From positions 186,001 through 250,000 of the forward strand of contig NW_020194517.1 of assembly GCF_002865645.1 (NCBI RefSeq): DNA of 64,000 nucleotides, read 5' to 3'. Origin of the DNA: Hyaloscypha bicolor E. Its lineage: Eukaryota > Ascomycota > Leotiomycetes > Helotiales > Hyaloscyphaceae. A model generated the notes under the pieces. The model had not been told where the DNA came from and ran no database searches. It saw only the letters and a program-made list of their open reading frames with translations. The translations under genes were made by a program, and so were the position numbers. This document shows, in pieces, positions 43,649 to 54,200 of this stretch; positions within the stretch are counted from its first letter, which is position 1; each line of letters begins with the position of its first letter.

Positions 43649-44458
43649 ATGCATTTCTCTTACGCCGCCGCCGCCGTCCTTGCTGCTGTTCCAAGCAGCG
43701 TCAACGGCTACATCGCTGCTCGTGCTCACCCCACGGGGATGATTGCTCACATGCAGTGGGACAACAAAACCGGGACTGCTTGGCACAACAAAACCGAGAC
43801 TGCTTGGGTCACCGAGACTGTGACTGCCTACAAGACGTACTGCCCGTCCGCCACGAAGTTCACGAAAGGCACAAAGACTTATACGGCCACTCAGCAAACC
43901 TGGGTCACAGTCACCGACTGCCCGAACAAGTGCACCATCTCTTACCAGCCTGCCAAGCCAAGCATCGTTCCCGTCGAATCTGCTCCAGCTAAGAACGGCA
44001 CCGCGCCTCAGCTCTCAACCACCCCTACCAAGCCTATCCCGTGAGCTCATCGTACTACCAACCCAACATACCTATAGCTAACCATCCTCAGGGTCCCAGC
44101 AGCACCAGCCTGCAATTGCCCACAGGCCAACGCCACTGGTAGCACTTGCGAGTGCCCATCTACCGGACCTACTGGCTCTACTGGTTCGACTGGCTCTGGC
44201 TCTACTGGCTCTGGCTCTACCGGTTCTGCCGGTTCTGCCGGTTCTACTGGCTCTACCGGCTCGACTGGCTCTACTGGCTCTGGTTCTACCGGTTCTACCG
44301 GTTCTAACGGCTCTAACGGCCCGACTGGCTCTGACTCAACCGGCGGTCCGACTGGAAACCAAGGTAACACCCAAGCCCAGACCACCAGCGCAGGTGCCAA
44401 GCTCTCCGCCAGCCTCTCCTGCCTCGCCATGGCTGCCATCTGCTTCTTCGTCTTGTAA
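43649..44458 (+). CDS. GPI-anchored Ser/Thr-rich cell-wall protein (clock-controlled type)
   Basis: Exons are 43649-44040 and 44092-44458, giving 252 residues. Intron 1 (gtgagc...ctcag) is phase 2. The signal peptide MHFSYAAAAVLAAVPSSVNG has a clear Ala-rich core. The mature part has a Thr/Tyr-rich domain with WVTETVTAYKTYCPSATKF and TWVTVTDCPNKCTI, a VTVTDCP motif common to Ccg6-type secreted proteins of fungi, and a Cys pair CNCPQANATGSTCEC. A Gly-Ser-Thr repeat of about 60 residues follows. The C-terminus (GAKLSASLSCLAMAAICFFV) is a GPI-attachment hydrophobic tail. N-glycosylation sites such as NKT and NGT are present. It is predicted to be on the cell wall or plasma membrane surface. Confidence 0.88.
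44159..44340 (+). repeat. In-frame GST-coding minisatellite
   Basis: About twenty degenerate 9-bp units of the type GGCTCTACT encode Gly-Ser-Thr, with variants GSG, GSA and GSN. It lies inside exon 2 of the GPI-anchored protein gene. Such tracts usually vary in copy number between strains. Confidence 0.75.
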
Positions 44459-45501
44459 GCAGGTATCGGTAATGGTTGAAATGTTCGCTATGACTGCTGG
44501 GTTGTGTGGACACAAGGAAGTCTCGGGTGAGGAGATGGGTGCATTGAATGACGAGCATGTTGGCGTCATGATCTAAAAGTTTTCTGTGTTTCGATGGTCA
44601 CTGCTGGTATGAAGAATCGAGTTTGGGGAGTTATTTCATTGGTGTGATTGGTATCGGGGACGAGGTCGGGACGTTAACAGATAATAATATTTAATAATTA
44701 ATAATTTGTGGATTGAGACTCTCGTCTGCCTCTGTGGACTTTTATTGATCTCATGTAGGTGTGTTTTGCAATGATTCGTGTGCGGGCAAGATACGGCGCT
44801 GACGAAAGGTGAACCAAGATTTGTCGAGGAGCGGCTTCGCTTAATATAGGGGGTCACGTGGCTGCCCCTTTCTGTTCTTGAACTCGCAGTCCCAGAAAAG
44901 TGCAGGTGTAGAGACTAGCAGTACAGAATTTTGGATCATACAATGTAACTCCTCCTAGTTTTGGAATCAGACCTTGCCACTGAACGAAATTACAATGATG
45001 TTTCAAAGCACCACGAAGGAAAGTTTCGAAGATGAATTAGAACGATAAAGCTTTGGCCCCCGTCCTGGTGTCAGACTCATCTAAAATTAGCGTCTCATGA
45101 CTGGTTAAAGGATCGAACGTTTATTACTTTGTTCTGTGATACAATTGATAACTTAATCTCCGTTTATCTCTAGCAGAAAACTTTTGCACATGCTCTCGGC
45201 CAGATCTCTGGACTATGAAGCTTAGTTGGACAAAGAAAGCTGGTAACACATTCGAATAACATTCTTACCAAGAATAGGACACATAATTAAATTGTTCACT
45301 TCAACAAGAAGACAGCCGCAATATCTAGAACAGCTCCCTCAATGCAAAAAAAAAACTCTTCCACTCCGCAAGTATAAATTACCTCTCCATCTCTCGCCCG
45401 CCTCCTCGTTCCATTCTTTCGTTTAATCAATTCAAACACCACTTCACCCTTTGCCATTCATTCTTTAATCCATCTTCTCGCAATCATTAATTCACTTCAC
45501 A
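44459..45501. other. AT-rich intergenic region
   Basis: 1 kb, partly AT-rich (around 44685-44705 and 45120-45300), with a CACGTG at 44855. Near its right end a TATA-like AGTATAAATT at about 45370 and a pyrimidine-rich leader precede the 56-residue ORF. Confidence 0.5.
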
Positions 45502-45672
45502 ATGTGCTGGACCACAGAATCGTACTTCACCCCCTGCACCCACTGGGGTAGCGCCAGTGTCGAAACTTTAAGTCTCGAGGCAACAGCGTCGAGATTTCGG
45601 AGCGGGTGTAGTGATTCAACCGTTGCGGGCGTCACAAGATACAACACGCCATGTCCGGCCTGTAGGAAGTGA
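45502..45672 (+). CDS. Small Cys-rich protein (56 residues)
   Basis: This is a short ORF with a well-formed promoter: a TATA-like box about 130 bp upstream and a C/T-rich leader ending TTCACAATGTG. The product starts MCWTTESYFTPCTHWG and ends NTPCPACRK, with Cys at both ends (C..C.H near the start, CP.C at the end). This MC....YF..C.HWG ... C..C layout resembles a group of small uncharacterised ascomycete proteins I recall, possibly zinc-binding. It has no signal peptide. It lies 5' of a structured repeat array. Function is unknown. Confidence 0.55.
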   Translation: MCWTTESYFTPCTHWGSASVETLSLEATASRFRSGCSDSTVAGVTRYNTPCPACRK

Positions 45673-45987
45673 AACATCGAGATTTGAGGGTGCAACTAAG
45701 GATTGAGAAGATGGGCGTGCGAGTTGGGGTTGGAGTTGGGAAATGAGTTGGCGGGGAATTGGGAGTAGAGAGGAAAATGTTGTCGCTGCAGGAGCGTTCG
45801 GACAGGTGCTGGATGCCATGCCGGAACAGCGACTACAGATCATCGCCTCCGCGACATAAAGTCTAATGTCTAATCAAGAATGCATTACTTGAACAACCAA
45901 AACTTCTGTTTTTGAGTTCCAGTCCTTGACACTTGAGACAACGTGAGTGACAAGCAAAGATAGAAGCAAAGTAACACGAGCCAAAAA
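45673..45987. other. Spacer between Cys-rich ORF and repeat array
   Basis: 315 bp. No gene is recognised. The last 100 bp share short blocks with the repeat units that follow (an ACACGAG-type motif before each unit). Confidence 0.4.
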
Positions 45988-46515
45988 GATGATAGTTCGT
46001 TCTTCCCAGAAGAGTGGTGATCAAGCTACCGGCTCCTGTTCTCCTCTTTCTTTGTCCCTGGTTCAATCGCCTTCCTCCGTCTATATAACCTCTCTCATTT
46101 CCTAGACACTGAAATTAGAAGTCGCGGAACTTTGTCCATGTGGATATTTGTATGCACGAGTCTGAGAGATGATAGTTCGTTTGGGGAAAAATGGTGATCA
46201 AACTATGACTCCTGTAATCGCTCACTAATGATATTAGTCCGCACCCTTTTTGGGGGGTTCATATGAGATGTTTTGATGCTCGGTGAGAAGAGTCTGGGTC
46301 ATGGCTAAGGGTCTGAAGATGATAGTTCGTTCGAGAGAATGGCGATCAGCTGTAACTTACCTCCTGTTGATTGGGCACTAATTGCTGGGTTGAGGCGTCT
46401 TGCGAAGACTTCCTTGTGAGATGTTTTGAGGTTCGGCGAGAAGTGCATGATATATTGAGAAGGTCGACAGATGATAGTTCGTTCGAGAGAATGGTGATCA
46501 AGCTAGTTGACTTAT
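45988..46515. repeat. Four-copy tandem array of a structured ~150-180-bp element
   Basis: Each copy opens with GATGATAGTTCGTT (at 45988, 46168, 46318 and 46470), giving spacings of 180, 150 and 152 bp. A nearly fixed block TGGTGATCAAGCTA follows. Between them sits a small hairpin whose arms stay complementary while the sequence changes: TTCT/AGAA in copy 1, TTT/AAA in copy 2, TTC/GAA in copies 3 and 4. An outer stem TAGTT pairs with AGCTA, or AACTA in copy 2. Copies 2 and 3 also share a GAGATGTTTTGA block and copies 3 and 4 share an ATTGGGCA block farther downstream. Indels between copies are not multiples of three, so it is not coding. Confidence 0.75.
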
Positions 46516-46562
46516 CTCCCGCTTATTGGGCAGTGATTTCTGGGTCGAGTGACATCTTGCAA

Positions 46563-47168
46563 GTATAATTTTAATCCCAATGGTTTCTGCCTTTCCAAAC
46601 CCACTTTAAACGTTGATTATTAACCCCATGGGAAATACTTGGATACAACCCCAAGATCCCATAATGCGAAATATGGAAATAGTGAATTGCCAAGGAGCAA
46701 TTGAGGATAGGAGGAACTTCTCACTTTAAAGTTGATCCTCACTTCCCCAAGTAAAGCACCGAGAATGGCAAAGAAAAGGCTCCTGACAAGTGACTTTTTA
46801 AATCACCTCGTCATCCAAGGCGAATCCAAATTAGTCGTGCAAGAGCGAATATCCTCAACCGCGAAAAAACAAACGAGGCCAGCATTTTTTTGACTATGTA
46901 ATCCCCCTCCTCTCTACATGGCTTCGATCTAAGCTAATCAGAAAAGTCACAGAACACCAGCACCCACGAGCACAACCTTCGACAACAATCTACAATGTTC
47001 CTGGCAATGCCGAAACAATGAGCCATTGACAAGAGCTTCGATATTCGGAGCTTCCATCCATTCGAGGACATCAGGTATGTCGCATGTCTGCACGCAGTCG
47101 ACTCGATTGATGGCCGTGACGCCATTGATGCTCTCGGAGCGGAGCTGCTTGACGTTGGTGATGACCCT
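46563..47168. other. Intergenic after the array
   Basis: AT-rich at first. From about 47000 the plus strand is open in the frame of the next ORF but has no start codon. No other feature is seen. Confidence 0.4.
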
Positions 47169-47594
47169 ATGCGGAATGGGTTTGGTGGAGGGCAATTCAC
47201 CGCTTTTGTTCATCCTCGCTGGTGCCCGAAATGCGTTGTGCGGCGTACCGCCCTCCTGAACCAAGGATTGGCCACGAGACTTGCGAAGATCGATCCCTTC
47301 ACGGACAATGAAGTAGTACGCAGAAATGAGAAAGCATATGTCTTAGGTGTTTTCCAAGGTAGAGTCTATGCCCTCACCGCCCCACTTGAGGAGAACGAGC
47401 AGGCCGAGTGTGCCGATCTTGAGCCCGGTATAGACGACGTTGTTGACATGCTATTGGAGGACCACCTGACCGAAGGCGAGGAGGGCATCGAGGAGCCTGC
47501 TGCAGATCTGGGCAACGGCGGTATGCAGAACCTGACTGACAAGATGTTCGGTGCCCGATTGGCTGAGGGCGATAGTTGTTGGCGACACTCATGA
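47169..47594 (+). CDS. Hypothetical ORF, possibly part of a broken gene
   Basis: The frame is open from about 47003, but the first ATG is at 47169. It gives 141 residues, with a Cys pair HPRWCPKCVVRR near the start and an acidic middle (LEPGIDDVVDMLLEDHLTEG). At the end, the stop TGA overlaps an ATG in another frame (TCATGA at 47590-47595), and that frame continues to 47716 with similar acidic, helical sequence (EEIELDELHMVLEIELELAH). The two pieces look like one protein interrupted by a frameshift, or two chance frames. Minus-strand frames are also open here. No domain is recognised. Confidence 0.3.
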   Translation: MRNGFGGGQFTAFVHPRWCPKCVVRRTALLNQGLATRLAKIDPFTDNEVVRRNEKAYVLGVFQGRVYALTAPLEENEQAECADLEPGIDDVVDMLLEDHLTEGEEGIEEPAADLGNGGMQNLTDKMFGARLAEGDSCWRHS

Positions 47595-50500
47595 ATAAGT
47601 GCAGAGTGGGGGACGAAGAGATAGAGCTTGACGAGCTGCACATGGTGCTGGAGATCGAGTTAGAGCTAGCGCACATCGCAGACCTGGAAGAGAAGAAAGG
47701 GTTCGAGGACGGCTGAGACCTTCAGGCGGGACTCGAGAGGATCGCATTGAGCCACGATGAGGACATCGAGGAAAGAGGAGAGCTGCTTGGACAGGGTTTG
47801 CCCTGAATGCTGTTGCTGTCGATCATGGTGTCGATCATGGTGTCGATCATCCGTGTCTTTTTGACAAGTTTGCCTCCGTCAGAATTGTCACTGACCAAGA
47901 GGTATTGACCACATACGCAAGCTCACTATGATGTAGATAGAGACATAAATGACAAGACTCGATAATGAACTGTTACTGGTGAAATTGGCCACCGGCCTTA
48001 AAACGCATTGAAGACTATTTCGAAGAACTGGTATTAGGAGTAAAGCTTCAACAATGAGCGAGTGGTAGTTCTTAGAGCAGCATGAACTCTGCAGATGCCT
48101 CTCACAAATGATGAATAAGGACTGCGAGAGGACGACGGTGGTGTATGGACAATTCCCAGATTTGAGAGATGATGCACCCGACATGCACATCAGCAGATCC
48201 ACTTGGATAGTAGATGTAGGTGGGACTCGAAGCGGGAAGATATACTTCGTCAGCATAAACTGAAACTGCTTTCCGCCTCTCACTCCTACCAGCGAATGGT
48301 TCCAACCTCGTCCGACTTGATATATCGACGCGATTTATCGCGATTGACCCTGGGTGGCACGCTCCGATGGATTCTGGCCCTGGCCCTGACCCCGAGGATG
48401 ATTTTCGTGCAGGTCTCCCATGCTTGATGGGATCAACACGGCATATAATGCGGTGCAATGTGACGAAGAGAGCAAGACCCGACAGCACTGCATGCACCAA
48501 GCACTGTTCATGGCTTGCTAGATTGATCCAGTGCTGGGAACGAGTCAAGTCGGCGACTGAGTAAGTGCACGTTCAATTGTTGCAGCACTTGCTGAAGCCT
48601 GAAGCGTCTCCACAAAGATTCGCAGCGGGATTTGCCTCATTGGGGGGAAGTTGTGGAGGAGGTCTGAGGGCGGACGACTAAAGTCGAGAATCTAGAAGGG
48701 GTGGAATAATGGTGGAATGCGGAGAAGGCGAGCCTTGACTAGCAACATCTGGACATCTGCGAATCATCTCTTGCGTGTTGGGGGCAAGAGGCAGGGTGCC
48801 AGGGTGGACGATCCGCGGGGTTGGCACGGTGCCTTTTGGCGTGCTGGAGATGTGATGCGGTGCGAGGCGGTGCGATCTCGACGAGCTGTCAAAATCATCG
48901 CCGCCGTCACTGCAAATCTTCAGCCTGCAAGAGCTTGTTTGCTTGGTACAGCCTTTTGCAGGCCCGAACGCCCGCCTTGTGCCTGTCCTCCTCCCCTCCT
49001 CCCAGCGCGGCCCTCAACTCACACTCCACACGCCTACACACACACACCCACACCCACGCACACGCACACGCACACGGTCGGCACGCCGTCGTACTCCGTA
49101 CTCCGTAAGGTCACCGATCCCTGATCAGGAAGCAAAATTGCTGGGTGTCAGCCACGCGAGGTCTCCACCACCACCACCATCGCTTCGGTCGTTGGACCGC
49201 TGCCATCCTGCGCCAGCGCTCGGGAAGCATCAATTAGAACAGAGTTCCACACCACTAGAACGATGGCCTCCCCGCTCCAATTTCGCATGCCTTGGCGATC
49301 TTGCGTCTTGGTGCAAGTTAGTGATCTTGAGTCTTGGCCTCTTGATCAACTGTCAACACCTCAACACCTTCTTCACCTCTCGCCTCTCGTCCGAGGGGCC
49401 CGTGGTATCGGTGTGACCCCTTTCTTTTTAGTCGTGGATGCATGCAGAAGAGAGGAAAATTATGAAACATGCAGCCGGCCCAATCTCTTTGTGCTGCCGG
49501 AGTGGGAGCTCGGATTGCTGGGCTGCAGGTACGGAGAACCACACCACTTCACTGGCCACTGTTGCTTGACCGCAGACCTCGATGTCCCGTCCTCCTCGTG
49601 CACTCAGCCGACCAGAATGCTGCTTTTGGACTCCTGTGTCACTCACTCCCCCTACCGGTGGCTACAACTATTGCGATCCTTGGGGCAAGGGATTGCTTTT
49701 CTCTCCTCGTCAATGGAATTGGAAGATTCCTTCCTTATCAGCGGGAAGCCGTCGACGTTCGGTGCAAGCAAGATGCACTCTTGCCGCGTCCCGAGGGCTT
49801 CGACTACTTGATCCAAGAGTTGAGACATATTGGCAGGAGGTTCCCCGTTGCCCCAACTTACCCGTGCATCATGGAATGTCTCTGGACTCTTTGTTCTGGC
49901 AAGGGCAGGCAGCTCAGCCAGTATTGGCACGTTTCTTGGCTTATGACAATCAACGATCTCCGTTCGTGGGTTTTGTGGAGCACACGGAGGCTAGTCCTAC
50001 TATGAAGTGCGCACTGCTTGTGTGGCTCAGACCAAAGCCATATTGGTACCTTAACCCAAAGCAGCTGTGAGGCTCGCAGCCACCACCAGCTGATTGTGTC
50101 AACCCGATCTGCACAGATCTGTCGCCTTCTGCCGTTCTTTGCCAGCTTCCGTCTGTGGGCCTGCCTGCGAGCCTGCCTGCGAGGAGCTGCCCTGTACTTG
50201 TACATCATGACATATAACCATCCCGCGCCTCGTCGTCCCGCCCATTTTGCCCTTCTGCCCTCCCTCCTATCTCCCAACTCCCATCTCCCGCCTAACCTCC
50301 ATCCATTATTGGACGACGCGAGTCTTTCAGCCTTTTCATGAGGCCCTCTCATTCTACGGTCCCGACGGATGCGCCCTTCCCCCCAAGACTCTCGCGGCCG
50401 GATCTAACCACTCGCGAGCAGAATCCGATAATTTAGATGCACGACCCCTGAGTTGGGCAGCCCATACCAGCTACTTTCTCGCTTCACGAATCACGTCAGC

Positions 50501-51206
50501 TCCAGCCTCTATCTCTTCTCAGTGCTCGCCGTCCGCTCCTTCTTGACAACTGGCGAGTCTGCGCAGCGTCTGACGCTTTCAGAAGCTCACCATTCCTTGA
50601 CTCGACCTTTTGGCTGCAATTGTCTCGCAGCGCAATATATACATACATATTTATCCGCGGTGTCTCTGCGCGCCGAGTCCGTCTGCCGACTCCCGCATCG
50701 GCGCGACTTCGACGATTTTAGCTGCGATTGAACTTTCTCAGGTACGTCCAGACAACGGTTCCGCATTCAGGGGAGACCTCCAGAGGAACTGGCGAAGGTT
50801 CGAGCCAGACCTATCTTCATCTACATCTACGATCTTCTTCACTTCTCCGATATCATAGTTCGCTTCAAGTAGCACGAATTTGATAGGAGCACAACATTCA
50901 TGTATCCCATGCATTGACGAGTCGGGCGATCCGACAGGAACCCATACATCTCCAACCCCCTTCGTCGTTCCCGTTTCGGTTCCCCACAATTTTGGGATGC
51001 AGGAAGGCTAACTGGATAAATTCCCAGAGACTTCTGTTTTTGATCGTGCGACTCGTCGAAATCCCGATTTTTATTTTCCGATTTGTTCTTCAACACCATC
51101 CCGGGGGCAGGGTTAATGAAAGACGAATTGACGGCACAAAAGGAGAAGATTTGAATGGTGTTTGAGGGCTAGAACTCGGCGCTGTCACATACCGGTAGAA
51201 CTCAAG
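47595..51206. other. Long gene-poor region upstream of the large ORF
   Basis: 3.6 kb with many short frames on both strands but no domain. It contains a CA-rich microsatellite at 49034-49077 and GC-rich, pyrimidine-rich stretches from about 50100 to 50800. Its position before a 4-kb gene suggests a long promoter and leader. A non-coding RNA is possible but not shown. Confidence 0.45.
49034..49077. repeat. CA-rich microsatellite
   Basis: An imperfect (CA)n tract with CCACAC and GCACAC variants. Confidence 0.7.
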
Positions 51207-54200
51207 ATGGCACCTCCAGACCTCGCGGTACACACTGGTCGATCATCAAGATCGCATAGCATCTCGAGCGACAGGCCTTCTTTGACAGGATTTGGGAACT
51301 TGCTCTCTCCACCAACATCAATTACACCAGATCCCGCCTTCATTGCCGCATCTGCTGCCTCGCAGATTGTCACAAATGATCATGACAGCCTAGCCGATAC
51401 TTGGTTCGATCAGCACGGCATTGAGCCCTCTGGAGAGACCGCACTTGTCGCCCCGCCTGCGTTGAAATTGGTCAACCGCTTTCTGGACCAGCTCTTGTTC
51501 AACTTTCTCTCCATATCGAAGTCGACGTCTCTTGGGTCTCTTCGACCCGCAGTCAGTGAGGTCTTGAAGCCGAAGCTTGCCAAAGATGCAATCAACGGTG
51601 CCGATCAGGAGTTGCACGAGTACTTGGGAGGCGGAGAAGATGAAGAATTACTAGCATTTCACAACGGGCTGGAACCGGGCAGTGATTGGGATCTAGAATT
51701 GGTCTGGAAGCGCACCCGATTGCGATGCATGGTTTACTCGTCTCTCGGAGATATGGAAGAGGAGGATGAAGATTATTACACCGAGCAGGAACAGCTCGAT
51801 GGACCCCCAGGCTCGAGCAGCAACCGATTCTCCAATAATCCAGGAGTGGTGTCTCCGGCGGTTGCTATTTTCCTCACCTCAATCTTAGAATATATGGGAG
51901 AACAGGTTTTGATAGTCGCAGGTCAGGCTGCATATCACAGATTACGTGCGAAGCATGAACGGGAGGAAAGGGAAGGCATAAGCACGCCGTCAGAAATTGC
52001 CGATCGTGTAGTAGTGGAAGAATCGGACATGGAGCGTGTTGCCTTGGACAGAACTCTAGGGCGGTTATGGAGAGGCTGGAAGAAGAGAATACGGTCGCCT
52101 ACGAACTCCATTTCAATGACTCGCTCATTCTCGAGAGAATCCATGACATCCCAGCCTCAAGGCAGCCGGGCAACGAGCATGACACCTGAAGAGGCTATAT
52201 CAGAAGATATGACATCGCTGGCAGCTGTCTTGGCTGAATATGAGCACGCGGCGACTATCCCTCTGCCAATTACAGATGATGATGTGAGAGAAATTGAGAT
52301 TCCAGGTCTTGCAAAGCAGAGCGATGATGAAGAGGAGGAAGAGTCTAGCGCCGATGAGGAGCTTCTTGTAAAGTTACGTCCGAAGAGTATGATCGTTTTC
52401 GATCACCCCGCTCCCGAATCGTCGACAGAGCATTCGCAGACGGCAAACCTCCTGTCTCCGAAACCGAAGAACCGCAGAAACTCGTTACCTCTCCCTTCAA
52501 GAGCGCCTTATTCATCCCCTTCATCAACCGAAGTGCCTGCTGGAGAGGATGGAGAAGAAGTTGAAGGTTCACCTGAGAAAGAGCCTATACCAATTGAGGA
52601 AGCTAAAGCGGAGCCGGAGGCTGTCAATGAAGAAAATGCGACCTCAGATGATCACAAGGGCGTTGTCGTTGGTGTCATTGCCGGAGCTGCTGCTCTCAGC
52701 GCCGCTGTTGTCGCAGGCGTTGTGGCGGCCGCAAATGGAGAAGCCCCATACACTGCACTGGAGAGCTCGAAAGAGGAGACCGATGCGGAGGAGGAGTTCA
52801 CTGAAGAACCTCAGATCATGACATCCTCTCGTGTCTCAATTGGTGGAGGTCATATGACTCCAGACGAACCCAAAGCGCTCTCTAGACAGTCCAGCGTGCG
52901 ATCTTCGAGTGTGCATTCTCTACGACTGATTGATGTGACCGCAGCCAAAAGTCCAGTCCGGTCACGAACTGGGTCTATGGATGCAGCTGACTATATATCT
53001 ATTGGACGACCCACGGTAACGTCTCGACCCGGCAGTATACATTCTCCGGTTTTGGACACTCCAACACCTCGAATTGCTAGTCCAGTGGCAAGAGGTGCTA
53101 CTTCCAGCCCTGTCATTCGAAATGGATCGTCCGTCAGCGTCAGGCACCCAGCTGGAGATTCTATTTCTGAGCTGGAGGAGAAGGAGGCTATTGATACCGA
53201 ATCAGAGCCTAGGACGGCAGTTCCGGCTGATGTTGCAAGATCAATGCGAGGCGCTGATGTGGATCCAAGCCCAACTTCATCTCAATTTACAGCCGACAAT
53301 TCCAGCAAAGGTGCCACACCACACACCTCCACATTCATTCTTTCCGCTCCTCCTGCAGCTAGAAATCTACGAGATGGTCCAACATCTCATCCAAGTGATC
53401 GTTCCGATCAGCAAAGTTCGACTTTGTCGGCAACCACGCGAGCTCTTGGTGTAGAAAATGGCGTTCCTCCCCTCACTCCTTTGCGTGAAATGATGGAAGG
53501 AGCACCAGATACTTCAGATGAAGCCAGTAGTGTTGCCCCAAGCAATGACGCGCAGAGCATGTCGGAGTATGGTATCAATAGCCATGCCTCATCGGACTCC
53601 ACTTCGACAAAACCCAGTTCCAGACGTGTTCCCGACCAAGAACCTTCAATCCAGGCACAATATAACGTTATTAACCCACTTCGAAGCTCGCCGCCGCGGC
53701 CTTCAAGAGACGAGACACGAAGGATTGCCCCAGAACCCAAAAGTCAAAGATCCATCCACACATCCGGATCTGGGTCGTCTTCCAACTCTCATAAGATCAA
53801 GCCGATCCGAACTTCTCAGGAGAGTACATCAACGCTTGCTGAAGACAAGGGCCGAAGCTTTGAGCAGCTTATCCGCAGTGACCAAACCATTCAATATACA
53901 CTGACACCACAGAACATGCGCAACATCGAGGTATGCACCCCTATGGTCCCTCTTGACTCGAGCTAACCTTCTCCTCAGTCTCCCGAGTCACCTCGCTACG
54001 CCAATCATGCTATTCTTCCGAATAGCAACGATGCCCAGAGGCCAAACACGAGTCGGTCACATTCGTCGTCCGTTAGCAAACTTACTGGATTGAACTCGCA
54101 CCCGCCGATAGAACTCCCCAGATCGGCGAAACAACTCACACAAGTCCCTCGACCTTCAAACACTGGGTCAAGAGTGCGACCGAACGCTCCTCAGCCCAGG

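Noticed and set aside
45863..46066. Minus-strand ORF across the first repeat unit
   Set aside because: The unit's copies differ by indels that are not multiples of three, so the frame is not kept between copies.
45988..46515. Box C/D or H/ACA snoRNA cluster, or hammerhead ribozymes, as the identity of the repeat array
   Set aside because: GATGATAG is not a proper C box (RUGAUGA), no CUGA box with a terminal stem or ACA box is placed consistently, and the CUGANGA/GAAA hammerhead core is missing.
49263..49811. 182-codon plus-strand ORF in the long region before the 51-kb gene
   Set aside because: Several frames overlap on both strands, composition is not protein-like, and no start context or domain is visible.
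50780..50810. GGTTCGAGCC resembling a tRNA T-arm
   Set aside because: No D-arm, anticodon arm or acceptor stem can be paired around it. Other GGTTCGA matches in the window lie in coding or repeat DNA.
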